Part shown: positions 51,387-60,527 of the stretch, one piece after another
Numbering within the stretch: position 1 is the stretch's first letter
How the letters are laid out: each line of letters opens with the position of its first letter
Origin: Microbacterium ureisolvens
Lineage (GTDB): Bacteria > Actinomycetota > Actinomycetes > Actinomycetales > Microbacteriaceae
Direction: 5' to 3'
DNA length: 64,000 nucleotides
Assembly (NCBI RefSeq): GCF_019511645.1
Contig: NZ_JAEUAX010000009.1
Coordinates: 1 to 64,000 of the forward strand
The notes under the pieces: generated by a model
Databases searched by the model: none
What the model saw: only the letters and a program-made list of their open reading frames with translations
Told to the model about the DNA's origin: nothing
Position numbers and translations under genes: made by a program

Positions 51387-52187
51387 TCACGCTTCCGCGT
51401 TGCGGAGGGCGATGACCTCGCGTGCCGCGGTGCCGATCGCCGCGGTACCGAGGATCACGGCGGCGACCACGATCGCCGTCACCCCGATCGCGGTGCTGTG
51501 GGGCTCGCCCGCGAGGCGGCCGACCGCGAGCCAGACGAGCCCCCAGGCGAGGGCGAGCGCGGGCGCGATGCGCCAGCGGCTCAGGGCCTCGATGGCGAGT
51601 CCGATGACACCGACGACGATCAGAACCACGACGCCCCACAGGTCCGCAGACGCCTCCCACTCGGGTGGGCCGATCGACGTCAGCCAGGCCGCGATGTTCG
51701 CCACGGTTGCGAGGGTCACCCAGCCGAGGTGGAGTCCGGTGACGCCGTCGACGAGCAGCCGGTCGGCCCAGCCCTCGGCGGGGTCGAGGACCGTCCGGCT
51801 GAACGTGACACCCAGGAGCGCCAGCAGCACGATGATCGCGAGCACGGTGAGGGCGAGCGACCCGAACTGGGCCGTCACGAGCCACAGCCCGTTGAGCGCC
51901 ATCGTGCCCGCGATGAGGTAGCCGAGCACCCGCTGCCGCTCGCTGCTGCGCTGGCGCGGCAGCGCCTGCCACACCGTGTAGGCGAACAGGCCGACGTAGA
52001 TCACCGTCCAGATCGAGAACGCCGGCCGCGCCGGCGCGAGGTACGAGCCGTCCTGGTCGAGCGCGCCGTCCTGCAGGTCCTGCACGGGGGTGCCGCCGAA
52101 CAGCCCCGTGCCGACCATCGCCGCCACGATCATGAAGCAGAACGCGCTGATGACGACGATCTGCCGGGCGAGGTCCTTGCCGGTCAT
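51387..52187 (-). CDS. Polytopic membrane protein, tryptophan-rich sensory protein-like
   Basis: Integral membrane protein of 266 residues with about seven to eight hydrophobic segments. It resembles the TspO/MBR-related group annotated as tryptophan-rich sensory protein (RPAFSIWTVIYVGLFAYTVWQAL, GLHLGWVTLATVANIAAWLTS). True TspO proteins are about 160 residues with five helices, so this longer form is a relative of uncertain function. The ATG at 52187 is used; a GTG lies 6 nt upstream. Its stop abuts the amidotransferase pseudogene. Confidence 0.72.
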   Translation of the reverse strand: MTGKDLARQIVVISAFCFMIVAAMVGTGLFGGTPVQDLQDGALDQDGSYLAPARPAFSIWTVIYVGLFAYTVWQALPRQRSSERQRVLGYLIAGTMALNGLWLVTAQFGSLALTVLAIIVLLALLGVTFSRTVLDPAEGWADRLLVDGVTGLHLGWVTLATVANIAAWLTSIGPPEWEASADLWGVVVLIVVGVIGLAIEALSRWRIAPALALAWGLVWLAVGRLAGEPHSTAIGVTAIVVAAVILGTAAIGTAAREVIALRNAEA

Positions 52188-52263
52188 GCTCACACGCTAG
52201 GGCGGGCGGCACCCCTGGGCACCGGCTCTTGACATCGGGTCCCGCGGCCGGTACCGGCCTGCC

Positions 52264-52749
52264 TCATGCGCCGCGGGGCGGCTCGAGCAGCAGGGCGACC
52301 CGCTCCGAGAGGTACGCCTCGAGCGGCATGAGTCCTCCGGCGGCACTCCATCTCACGCTGGGCACGCCGTCGGCCGAGAAGAGCGGGGCGGATGCCTTGC
52401 CCCTGTCGACCGCGCCGGGCTGCAGCATCCGCCATCCGATGTGCACGGTCTCGCCCTCCGCGAAGCCGCCGCGACGTGCGGCGGCGGCGAGTTCTGCGCG
52501 GTGCCGCTGCGACTCGGCCGTGTAGCCGCGGCGCGCCTCCTGGCGGGCGCGGAGGATGTCGCCGGTGGCGAAGACGGCGTCGTCGGTGAGCAGCAGCACG
52601 CCCAGGTGCCATGCCGCACCCCGGCGCTCGATGCGCGGGGAGCGCGCGACGCCCAGGAAGCGCCGGGGCACGACCAGTTCGCCCAGGGCTTCGCGGGGCG
52701 CGTCGGCGAGCCGCGCGCGCGCGGCGTCGAGGAGCTCGAGGGTGCTCAC
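52264..52749 (-). CDS. Conserved hypothetical protein of Microbacteriaceae type
   Basis: Soluble protein of 161 residues. It begins MSTLELLDAARARLADAP and contains WHLGVLLLTDDAVFATGDIL and FAEGETVHIGWRMLQPGA. I know similar proteins in Microbacterium, sometimes labelled glutaminase, but see no catalytic motif that would support that. The start overlaps the antiporter stop by ATGA, so the two are translated together. Confidence 0.65.
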   Translation of the reverse strand: MSTLELLDAARARLADAPREALGELVVPRRFLGVARSPRIERRGAAWHLGVLLLTDDAVFATGDILRARQEARRGYTAESQRHRAELAAAARRGGFAEGETVHIGWRMLQPGAVDRGKASAPLFSADGVPSVRWSAAGGLMPLEAYLSERVALLLEPPRGA

Positions 52750-53948
52750 GCCATGTCGTCCAGAAGCGACGGACTCGCCCTCAGGCGTTCGCCGCGCAGC
52801 GCCATGCCGAGGAGCGGGAACAGCAGCACGGAGAGCATCCCGCCGGCCACGAGCACCGTCTGCTGCGTCGTGTCGAGGATCTTCTCATCCACCCCGATCT
52901 GGGTCACGGCGACGATGATGGGCAGCCCGGTGGCCCCCAGGAGCGCGATCGAGAGGCGCTCGCGGCGGGACGATCCCTCGGGCGCCGCGAGGGTGGACGG
53001 CAGCCCGCGGACCACGAACAGCGCGACGAGCACGACGGGCACCAGCCAGAACAGCACGGGGTCGTCGAGCAGCGACTGCAGGTCGAAGGTGATGCCGGTG
53101 TAGATGAAGAAGATCGGCACGAGGAAGCCGAAGGCGACCCCCTCGATCTTGCTCTCCACGGCATGACGGTCGTGCTCGGACGCATCCCGCATCAGCAGGC
53201 GCCAGATGATGCCGGCGGTGAAGGCGCCGAGCAGCATGTCGAGGTCGAGGACGACGCTGAGCGCGACGAGGGCGGCGAGGATCACGAACACCACGCGGAT
53301 CGCGAACTGCCCGGACGTGTGCAGGGTCGAGTTCACGAACGAATGCATCGCACCGCGCGGCACACGGAAGGCGAGCCAGATGGCGAGGCCCGCGAACAGG
53401 GCGAAGAGCACGAGCACGACGGTGGACAGGCCCGGTTCACGCCCGCCGAGGAAGATCGAGATGGCGATGAGGGGTCCGAACTCGCCGACGGCGCCGATCG
53501 CCGCGACCGCCTTGCCGAAGGGCGTCGGCAGCTCGCCGGCGTCCCGCAGGATCGGCAGGAGGGTGCCGAGAGCCGTCGAGCACAGTGCGACGCCGATCAC
53601 GATGGCCGCCTCGCCGGGGGCGAGCAGCCAGCCTGCGGCGATGCCGGCGGCGAGGCTGATCAGCCAGCCGAGCGACGCGCGGCGGCCGAGCCGCCCTCGG
53701 AAGGACCCGAACTCGATCTCGGTGCCGGCGACGAAGAACAGCATCGCGAGGCCGAAGTTGGCCAGCGTGTCGACGAGAGGGCTCGGGCCCGTCCACCCGA
53801 GCACCGCCGGACCGATCAGGATGCCGAGCACCAGCTCGAACACCACCACCGGCACCCGCACCCAGTGCCCGAGTGCTCGCGCCAGCAGCGGCGCGAGCAC
53901 CGCCATCAGCGGGATGAGCAGGAGCGTCGCGGGTGTGAGACCGTCCAC
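52746..53948 (-). CDS. Cation:proton antiporter (Kef/CPA2 type)
   Basis: Membrane antiporter of 400 residues with about twelve hydrophobic segments. Typical CPA2 features are the PAVLGWTGPSPLVDTLANFGLAMLFFVAGTEI region (about 48-79) and GVALCSTALGTLLPILRDAGEL. It would exchange Na+ or K+ for protons at the membrane. No TrkA-N regulatory domain is fused. The short gene at 52264 overlaps its stop and may encode a regulator, which is inference. Confidence 0.87.
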   Translation of the reverse strand: MDGLTPATLLLIPLMAVLAPLLARALGHWVRVPVVVFELVLGILIGPAVLGWTGPSPLVDTLANFGLAMLFFVAGTEIEFGSFRGRLGRRASLGWLISLAAGIAAGWLLAPGEAAIVIGVALCSTALGTLLPILRDAGELPTPFGKAVAAIGAVGEFGPLIAISIFLGGREPGLSTVVLVLFALFAGLAIWLAFRVPRGAMHSFVNSTLHTSGQFAIRVVFVILAALVALSVVLDLDMLLGAFTAGIIWRLLMRDASEHDRHAVESKIEGVAFGFLVPIFFIYTGITFDLQSLLDDPVLFWLVPVVLVALFVVRGLPSTLAAPEGSSRRERLSIALLGATGLPIIVAVTQIGVDEKILDTTQQTVLVAGGMLSVLLFPLLGMALRGERLRASPSLLDDMA

Positions 53949-53970
53949 GCGAACAGACTAGCCAGCCGGG

Positions 53971-55116
53971 TCACCCCGCCGGGACCTCCTCGAGCTGCTC
54001 CACGGGCGGGGTGAGCTCGGCGCGGTTGCGTCGATGCCCGATGACGGCGAGGATCACGCCGCCGACCAGCCACGCGGCGAGGGTCAGCCACTGGACGGCG
54101 GTGGCGGCATCCGGGAAGTACACGGCCGACCGCAGCAGCGTCGCCGACGCGCCCGGCACGAACCACTGACCGACCGTACCCCAGGGCTCGGGCAGGAACT
54201 GCGGCGGGGCCGCGGCGCCTGCCATCGGGTTCGCGATGAGCATCGTGATCACGGCGCCGACTGCGATTCCGGGCGGGCCCATCACGGCCGCGAGCCCCAC
54301 GATGAGTGCCGAGGTCGCCGTGACGCCCAGCCCGATCACCGCCGCGTTGAGCAGCCAATCGCCCTGGATGATGCCGAACCATGTCTGCATCACCAGCGTG
54401 ATGGCCGTCCCCGCCGCGACACCGAACACCGCGAGCCCCACCAGGCGGCGCACGACGCCCTGCACCAGCAGCGAGAGCAGGATGCCGCCGATCATGCCGC
54501 CCAGCACGAGCGGGAAGACGGATGCTGCGAGCCCCGCGCCCGTCGCGTCGCCCTCGGCGAGCGGCACGAGGTCGGTGACCTGCACGGTCGGGACCTCGGG
54601 CGCTCCACCCGAGGCGGCCGCGTCGGGGATCTGCGGCAATTGTCCGGTCTTCATGGCACCGACCATCGCAGTGAGCTGTTCCGTGAGCGCGGCCTGGGCG
54701 GCGTCGTCGATCTGCAGCTGCAGCTGGGTGGCCACGTTCCGCAGGGCCGCGGCCGCGGCGGGGCTCGCGGCGGTCGCGATGAGCACCTCGGGCTCGTCGC
54801 CCAGCAGGATCGCGCCGTACAGCTCGCGTTCCTGGATCCGCACGACCGCATCGTCGCGCGACTCGACGTCGCTGAGGGCGAAGGGAGCGGGATCCTGCTC
54901 GGCGAGCTTCTCCTCGACGGCGGTGACCGCCTCGGCCGGCCCCGAGATGCCGACGGGAAGGTTCTGCGGCTGCGACGCCGCCGCCGGCCAGACGAACGCC
55001 ATCACGACGATGCCGACGAGGAGCGCGCCGACGAGGCCGAACAACGCGGCGAAACTCCAGCGCGTCGGGCGCGGCAGGGCGTCGTCACGAGCAGCCGGTT
55101 CACGACGAGCGTTCAT
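53971..55116 (-). CDS. ABC-2/YhgE-type membrane transport protein
   Basis: Protein of 381 residues. One N-terminal membrane helix (FAALFGLVGALLVGIVVMAFVW) is followed by an external domain of about 140 residues, then five membrane helices (LGGMIGGILLSLLVQGVV to LTLAAWLVGGVILAVIG). This is the ABC-2/YhgE-Pip topology of efflux or export permeases. AAGGAGG precedes the ATG at 55116. It is divergent from a TetR gene and shares the large palindrome with it, so it is probably a repressed drug or lipid exporter. Confidence 0.8.
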   Translation of the reverse strand: MNARREPAARDDALPRPTRWSFAALFGLVGALLVGIVVMAFVWPAAASQPQNLPVGISGPAEAVTAVEEKLAEQDPAPFALSDVESRDDAVVRIQERELYGAILLGDEPEVLIATAASPAAAAALRNVATQLQLQIDDAAQAALTEQLTAMVGAMKTGQLPQIPDAAASGGAPEVPTVQVTDLVPLAEGDATGAGLAASVFPLVLGGMIGGILLSLLVQGVVRRLVGLAVFGVAAGTAITLVMQTWFGIIQGDWLLNAAVIGLGVTATSALIVGLAAVMGPPGIAVGAVITMLIANPMAGAAAPPQFLPEPWGTVGQWFVPGASATLLRSAVYFPDAATAVQWLTLAAWLVGGVILAVIGHRRNRAELTPPVEQLEEVPAG

Positions 55117-55128
55117 CGCGTCCTCCTT

Positions 55129-55179
55129 AAAAAGAATACTGATTCTGTTTGTGACAATAACAGAACCACTATTCTTTTT
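55129..55179. promoter_or_regulatory. Large nested palindrome between exporter and TetR genes
   Basis: AAAAAGAATA (55129-55138) pairs with TATTCTTTTT (55170-55179), and TTCTGTT (55143-55149) pairs with AACAGAA (55159-55165). Both dyads share the same centre at 55154. The block is strongly AT-rich and overlaps the ribosome site region of the exporter. It fits a TetR operator occupied by two dimers. Confidence 0.8.
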
Positions 55180-55181
55180 CC

Positions 55182-55772
55182 ATGCCCAAGGTGTCGGACC
55201 AGTACCGGGAAGCCCGCCGCGACGAGATCGCTCGCGCGGCGTTGCGGGTCCTGGCACGCAACGGAGTGCGAGACACGTCGATCGCCGACATCGTCGCGGA
55301 GTCGGGGCTGTCGACCGGTGCGATCTACTCGCACTTCTCGAACAAGGCCGAGCTCGCCCGGTACGTCGTGGGGCGGTTCCTCCTGCCCCGGATCGACGCA
55401 CTCGAGTCCGCCGGCCGGAGCGGCCAGCTCGTGACGCCGCGACAGGCGCTGCAGGGCATGCTCTCGGTGTTCGCCGAGGCGGGCCTGTCCCCCGCGCTGG
55501 TCCTCCAGTTCTGGGGCGAGGCCATGGTCGAGCCCGGCCTGCACGACGAGATGCTCCGCACCGCCGCGCACCTGCGCGCCTCCCTCGCCCTCGCGATCGG
55601 ACCGTGGGCGCGCACACGCACGTCGGACGAGACGGATGCCGCCTCCCTCGCCGCGGAGACGGCCCGGTCGATCGCGGCCCTGGCCCAGGGCTACATCGCG
55701 AACACCGCCGTGTTCGGCCCGCGCGCGGTCGACGAATACCTCGAGGGCGCCGCCGCCGTCCTCGCCAGCTGA
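55182..55772 (+). CDS. TetR/AcrR family transcriptional regulator
   Basis: Repressor of 196 residues. The N-terminal helix-turn-helix is TSIADIVAESGLSTGAIYSHF followed by SNKAELARYVV. The C-terminal ligand domain has EAGLSPALVLQFWGEAMVEPG. There is no ribosome site before the ATG; the palindrome runs to 2 nt before it, so the transcript may be leaderless. It likely represses itself and the divergent exporter. Confidence 0.92.
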   Translation: MPKVSDQYREARRDEIARAALRVLARNGVRDTSIADIVAESGLSTGAIYSHFSNKAELARYVVGRFLLPRIDALESAGRSGQLVTPRQALQGMLSVFAEAGLSPALVLQFWGEAMVEPGLHDEMLRTAAHLRASLALAIGPWARTRTSDETDAASLAAETARSIAALAQGYIANTAVFGPRAVDEYLEGAAAVLAS

Positions 55773-55800
55773 CCCGGACCGATCAGACCGAGCCCGCCGG

Positions 55801-56598
55801 TCAGACCGAGCTGACCTGGGCGTCGTCGCCGCGCGGGATCGCGGCATCCGGAGCCGAATCGGCCGGAGCGCGAACCGCGGTGATCTCGCGAACGGCGACC
55901 GGGGCGGTCTGACCGGCACTCCCCCCGCGGATCTGCCGGTGCAGGCGCTCCATGCGGGCGTCGAGCTCGGCGGCGGTCTCCGCCGCGTCCTTGAGGCTCT
56001 CCAGCAGCTCGTCGGGGACCTGCGTGGCGTACTTGTAGTAGATCTTGTGCTCCAGGCTCGCCCAGAAGTCCATGGCGATGGTGCGGAACTGCACCTCGAC
56101 GGGCACCTCGATGCGCCCCGTCGAGAGGAACACCGGCACCTCCAGGATCGCGTGGAGGCTCTTGTATCCGTTGGCCTTGGGCGACGCGATGTAGTCCTTG
56201 ACGTTCAGCACCCGCACGTCGTCCTGGGCGGTGAGCAGATCGAAGAGCCGGTACACGTCGGCAGTGAAGCTGCACGTGATGCGGATGCCGGCGATGTCGG
56301 TGATGTTCCGGCGGATCGAGGCGAAGTCTCCGTCGATGCCCTTGCGCTGCACCTTCTCGACGAGGCTGTCGGGCGACTTGACGCGGCTCGAGACATGCTC
56401 GATCGGGTTGTAGTCGTGCGTCAGCAGGAACTCGTCGCGGAGGATCCCGATCTTGGTCTCGACCTCCTGCAGGCCGAACCGGTACTCCATCATGAAGCGC
56501 TGCAGCTCGTCGCGGAGCTCTCGCAGCTCGCTCGGCGAGACCGTGATCTCACCCTCGTCGGACGCCGTCGCGGGCACCACAGGTGCGGGAGTCGCCAT
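55801..56598 (-). CDS. Small alarmone synthetase (GTP pyrophosphokinase, RelQ-like)
   Basis: Synthetase-only RSH protein of 265 residues that would make (p)ppGpp from GTP/GDP and ATP. Motifs are HVSSRVKSPDSLVEKVQRKG, DIAGIRITC, NVKDYIASPKANGYKSLHAI and EVQFRTIAMDFWASLEHKIYYK. There is no hydrolase or regulatory domain. The C-terminal 50 residues are variable. The ATG at 56598 is chosen; a GTG lies 9 nt upstream. Convergent with the TetR gene. Confidence 0.9.
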   Translation of the reverse strand: MATPAPVVPATASDEGEITVSPSELRELRDELQRFMMEYRFGLQEVETKIGILRDEFLLTHDYNPIEHVSSRVKSPDSLVEKVQRKGIDGDFASIRRNITDIAGIRITCSFTADVYRLFDLLTAQDDVRVLNVKDYIASPKANGYKSLHAILEVPVFLSTGRIEVPVEVQFRTIAMDFWASLEHKIYYKYATQVPDELLESLKDAAETAAELDARMERLHRQIRGGSAGQTAPVAVREITAVRAPADSAPDAAIPRGDDAQVSSV

Positions 56599-56671
56599 GC
56601 CGTTCACGCTAGGCGGCAGTCCTACGAGAGTCCTGTGAGAACGGATGCTGCGGCCCCGGCTTCACGCGCAG

Positions 56672-57517
56672 TCAAGCCTCGTCGACCGCACGTTGCGCGC
56701 GCTCCGCCGCCTGCGCCGCGTCGCGGGACTTCGCCGCCGCCTCGGACCGCTCGCGCTCGATCGTGTCGAGCTTCTCCACGGCCGCCCGCTCATCGGCTTC
56801 GAGGGCGGCGAGGTCGCGACGAAGGTCGTCGATGCGCTCGCGCACGTGGTCGACCCGCTCCTGCGCCTTCGCCCGTCGTGCGTCGACACGGGCGAGCTCG
56901 CGCTCCGCCTCGTTCGCGAGGCGCTCGGCCTCGCGCGCCGCCTTCTCGGCCGCCTTGCGGGCGCGGCGCTCGGCGAGGTCGTCGCGCGCCGGCGGTGCGA
57001 CGGCCCCGGGAAGCGACCCGCCGACCGCGTCGGCGAGCGCCGCCGGATCGATGTCGCCGGCCTCCAGCGGCTTGACGAGCCGTGCGGTGAGAACGGCGGC
57101 CGCGGCCGCAGCATCCATCACCGCCGCATTGATCGTCGCCGCGACGTCGTCGCGCGCCGCCGCGCTCACGGTGCCGCCCGCCTCTTCGGCGAGCCCGACC
57201 GCCTGCTTCGCGAGGGCGGCGACCAGCTGACGACGCTGCCGGCTGAGACGTGACAGCTCGGCAGCGTCGAAGTCGTCCTGCGCTTCGCGCAGGGCCGCCG
57301 ACAGCTCGACCGCATCGGCCAGCTGGCCGTCGCGCGCGAGAAGGTTTACCGCCCAGGCCGAGACGGTGGGCTTGCGCAGGGCTTTCAACCGCTTCGCGAG
57401 CGCGGGTGCCGCGAGCCCGGCGCGCGCGTTGCGGGCGGCGGTGAACTGCGCCGGCGGGAGGGCGTACAGCTCGGCGGCGAGAGCGTCCAGCTCGTCGTCA
57501 ACGTCGGCCTGCGACAT
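56672..57517 (-). CDS. Ala/Arg/Glu-rich coiled-coil protein, unknown function
   Basis: Protein of 281 residues. Residues 1-60 carry a conserved segment (LYALPPAQFTAARNARA, LKALRKPTVSAWAVNLLAR) known from hypothetical proteins of actinobacteria. The rest is largely helical, ending in a long basic/acidic coiled coil (about 190-281). No catalytic motif is seen. The start is the ATG at 57517. The palindromic element copy B lies directly upstream. Confidence 0.65.
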   Translation of the reverse strand: MSQADVDDELDALAAELYALPPAQFTAARNARAGLAAPALAKRLKALRKPTVSAWAVNLLARDGQLADAVELSAALREAQDDFDAAELSRLSRQRRQLVAALAKQAVGLAEEAGGTVSAAARDDVAATINAAVMDAAAAAAVLTARLVKPLEAGDIDPAALADAVGGSLPGAVAPPARDDLAERRARKAAEKAAREAERLANEAERELARVDARRAKAQERVDHVRERIDDLRRDLAALEADERAAVEKLDTIERERSEAAAKSRDAAQAAERAQRAVDEA

Positions 57518-57545
57518 GCGCCCATTCTCACGCAGACGGGTTCGT

Positions 57546-57630
57546 AACTCAGGATGGTTGCGCCGAGCACCCTGCAGATCGGCGGATTTCCTTGCCTGCG
57601 GTCGAGCCCGACGTCGATCCATCCTGAATC
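57546..57630. repeat. Short palindromic element, intergenic (copy B)
   Basis: TCAGGATGG (57549-57557) and CCATCCTGA (57619-57627) form terminal inverted repeats. The left end TAACTCAGGATGGTTGCG (57545-57562) matches the minus strand of the copy in the ABC-F gene with one mismatch. The interior is longer than in copy A and shares CCTGCGG. It lies between a hypothetical gene start and a methyltransferase stop. Confidence 0.8.
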
Positions 57631-57658
57631 GCGAACCACGTGGAACGGGTGCTGCCGC

Positions 57659-58762
57659 TCACACGATCTCGTAGAAGCGCCAGAGGCCGAACTCGGGGAC
57701 GAGCACCCGGATGTCGCTCCACCCCGCCGAACGCGCGTACGCGCGCAGGGTCGAGGGGCGCATCACGGTGCCGGTGCCGGCGCTCGGAGTGTGCGACCTC
57801 CCGTCAGGAAGGCACACGAACAGGCTGAAGCCGTAGAGCAGTCGCTCGAGCTCGCTCGCGTTCGCCGCGAAGCGCTCCTCGGTCGCCTCGTCCATGATGA
57901 CGACCATCCCGTCGTCGGCCACCGCGGCGCGGGCGGCGGCCAGCACCTCGACGGGATGCGGCATGTCGTGCAGGCACTCGAACGCGAAGACGGCGTCGAA
58001 GTGGCCGTACTCGGCGACGAGCGCCGCGTCGCACAGCAGGAACTCGACGCGATCGGCGACCCCTGCCTCGGCGGCGTTCAGCCGTGCCGCCTCGACCGAG
58101 GCCTCGTCGATATCGAGACCGACCACGCGAAGCTCGGGATACGCCTTCGCCAGTGCGATGGAGGACCAGCCTCCGCCGAAGCCGAGGTCGGCGATCCGCG
58201 CATCGGGCCCCCGGAGCACGGCGTCGAGCCGCTCGATCCCCGCGAAGAGCGCGGGCAGCTCGTCGAACCAGGGGCGGTTCATGTCGGCCTGCGCCTCGCG
58301 GGCGTGCCGGCCCAGCTGCTCCCAGCTGACGCCGCCGCCGGCGCGGTACGCGCCGAGGAGGGCGTCGATCTGGGCTCCCGATGCGGCCGCCATGCGGGCG
58401 AGGGGTTCGAGATACGACTGGCTGCCGCGGTCGAGCAGCACCTCGGCGACGCCGGACGCGAGGCGGAAGCGGCGGGTCGCGGAATCCTCGTCGGCGTCAG
58501 CGCGCAGGATGCCGCTCGCGGCCTGCTGTTCGAGCCACTCCCGCGCGTAACGGGTGTCGGTCTGCGTGCGGACGGCGAGCTCGTCGGCGGTGAGGCCGTC
58601 CGCCCGAGACAGCTCGGCGTACCACCCGAGCTGCGAGCCCAGGTGCACGGACATGAGGTCGAACCAGCCGAGGGTGGCCGCCATGATCCGGTCGGCGAAC
58701 GTGGCGGTGGCTTCTGCTTCGGCGGCGGTCTCGATCCCGGTGTCGCTGATCGTCGTGGACAT
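57659..58762 (-). CDS. Class I SAM-dependent methyltransferase with winged-helix N terminus
   Basis: Protein of 367 residues. The N-terminal part (about 20-110) resembles the dimerisation/winged-helix domain of small-molecule methyltransferases (LTADELAVRTQTDTRYAREW). The catalytic domain has IADLGFGGGWSSIALAKAYP for SAM binding, VVGLDIDEASVEAARLNAAE and FDAVFAFECLHDMPHP. Substrate is unknown. The ATG at 58762 follows AAGGAGAAGACG. It may be linked to the LuxR regulator upstream, on the same strand. Confidence 0.85.
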   Translation of the reverse strand: MSTTISDTGIETAAEAEATATFADRIMAATLGWFDLMSVHLGSQLGWYAELSRADGLTADELAVRTQTDTRYAREWLEQQAASGILRADADEDSATRRFRLASGVAEVLLDRGSQSYLEPLARMAAASGAQIDALLGAYRAGGGVSWEQLGRHAREAQADMNRPWFDELPALFAGIERLDAVLRGPDARIADLGFGGGWSSIALAKAYPELRVVGLDIDEASVEAARLNAAEAGVADRVEFLLCDAALVAEYGHFDAVFAFECLHDMPHPVEVLAAARAAVADDGMVVIMDEATEERFAANASELERLLYGFSLFVCLPDGRSHTPSAGTGTVMRPSTLRAYARSAGWSDIRVLVPEFGLWRFYEIV

Positions 58763-58901
58763 CGTCTTCTCCTTCATGGGTGCTCCGTCGAACATCTGGC
58801 CACGACGCTACGGAGCCGGCTCGGGCTCGCGCATCGGCAGAACCGCGCACATCCGGCGCGCAGGTCTGCACCATTCGATGCAGGGCCACGCGCGGCGCCG
58901 G

Positions 58902-60527
58902 TCACCGCGTGCGCTTCCCGGAATGCTCGTGCCACCACGCGGCGGCCGCGGTGCGCGAGGCGACGTCGAGCTTGAGGTAGACGTTCGCGAGGTGCCGGCT
59001 CACGGTCTTCTCGCTGATGAAGAGCTCGTCGGCGATCTGCCTGTTCGCCTTGCCGTGTGCGACGAGTTCGACGATCTCGCGTTCCCTGGCCGTCAGCGGC
59101 CCGCCGTCACCGGCCGCCGCCGCGAACCCGACGACGACCGGCAGCGCACCGAGCCGCTCGAAGATCACGCCCGCCTGCTCCCGCAGCTGCGCGGCGAGGG
59201 CCGGCTCCGCGCGGAGCTCCTGCGCGGTGGCGAGCCAGCTCAGCACGTTCGCCTGCTCCCAGGGCTGCCCGAGGCGGCGGAACAGGTCGAGGGCAGCGTG
59301 CAGCCGACCGATCGCACCCGCGGCATCGCCGGCGTGGATGAGGAGCATACCGCGCGCGTGCGCCGCCCACGCACGGAATCCGTCGCTACCGTAGGCCCGC
59401 GCGTCGTCCTCCAGCTCGTCGAGCAGGTGTTCGGCCTCGCGCGGGCGGCCGTCCGCGAGGGCGATCTCGATCCCGGGACGCAGCAGTCGCGCGCGGCCCA
59501 TGCGATCGCGGCGGTCGAGCGCAGCGGCGATCATCGCCGCGGCGCGCCCGGTGTCGCCCTCCGTGAGCACCAGCAGCGCCTCGCCCGGCGCCGGGTCGAT
59601 CCCCGCCTCGCTCGCGCGGCGATACGCCTCGCGCGCTCCGGCAGGGTCGCCTCGCAGGCGCCGGATCTCGCCCAGCTGGTTCCATCCCTCGCCCGCGATC
59701 CAGGGATGATCAGAGCCGAGATCCTCGCACGCGCGCTGCAGCGCCGCCTCCGCAGCATCCCAGTCCCCGCTGGCGGACTGCAGTTCGAGCCGGTGCACGC
59801 GGCACACGCCGGCGTAGACGACGTCCGCACCGCGCGACGCGCACCATGCTTCGGTGGCGCGGGTCCAGTCCGCCATCCGGCGGAAGTCCGCAAGCTCGTG
59901 GCACACGGCGATCGTGGTGCACAGCACGTCGCCGGCCCACTCCGCCTCGAGCTCGTCCGACACGACGCACAGCATCGCCTCGTCGAGCTGAGCGAACCCT
60001 TCCGCGGTGCGCCCCGCCCGGATCGCGGCCATCCCGGCCACGACGGCGCTCAGTGCCGAGACCGCCGGCTGGCGGAGCGCGGCCGCCAGCTCCTGCATCC
60101 GTGACACGCTCTCGGCCGGCCACAGCGCTCCGGTGTCGTCGAGGTCCATGGACGCCGCGACATAGACGTCGTAGGCGTGGCCCCTCCCCTCGGGCAGATC
60201 CGCGAGGATCCGGCGCGCGCGCCGGTGCCAGGCGCGCCCGACGGTGAGCCGGCCGCGGGTGAGCAGCACCAGCGAGAGCACCATCGCGGCCTCGGCGGCG
60301 CCCATGTCGTCCCCGTCTTCGGAGAGCATCCGGAAGGCCGAGTCCAGGTGTGCCAGACATGCCTCCTGACGGCCCAGCCACCACTCGCACGACGCGAGGG
60401 CGCGCAGGTCCGCGCCGGTGGCCGCACCGTCGCGGCGGGCCCCCTCGAACGCCTCCCGCGCCTTCTCCCAGTCACCGGACCGGAAAGCCGACCGAGCGCG
60501 CTCGAGTTCGGCGACCGTGTCCGCCAT
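58902..60527 (-). CDS. LuxR family regulator with TPR sensor domain
   Basis: Protein of 541 residues. The C terminus is a LuxR/GerE helix-turn-helix (LTAREREIVELVAHGKANRQ to HLANVYLKLDVASRTAAAAW). The first ~470 residues are tetratricopeptide-like repeats (FRSGDWEKAREAFEGARRD, LDLFRRLGQPWEQANVLSWL). There is no ATPase domain as in LAL regulators, so signal input is probably through the repeats. It may control the methyltransferase downstream. Its first 56 nt overlap the 3' end of the transporter gene at 60472. Confidence 0.9.
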   Translation of the reverse strand: MADTVAELERARSAFRSGDWEKAREAFEGARRDGAATGADLRALASCEWWLGRQEACLAHLDSAFRMLSEDGDDMGAAEAAMVLSLVLLTRGRLTVGRAWHRRARRILADLPEGRGHAYDVYVAASMDLDDTGALWPAESVSRMQELAAALRQPAVSALSAVVAGMAAIRAGRTAEGFAQLDEAMLCVVSDELEAEWAGDVLCTTIAVCHELADFRRMADWTRATEAWCASRGADVVYAGVCRVHRLELQSASGDWDAAEAALQRACEDLGSDHPWIAGEGWNQLGEIRRLRGDPAGAREAYRRASEAGIDPAPGEALLVLTEGDTGRAAAMIAAALDRRDRMGRARLLRPGIEIALADGRPREAEHLLDELEDDARAYGSDGFRAWAAHARGMLLIHAGDAAGAIGRLHAALDLFRRLGQPWEQANVLSWLATAQELRAEPALAAQLREQAGVIFERLGALPVVVGFAAAAGDGGPLTAREREIVELVAHGKANRQIADELFISEKTVSRHLANVYLKLDVASRTAAAAWWHEHSGKRTR

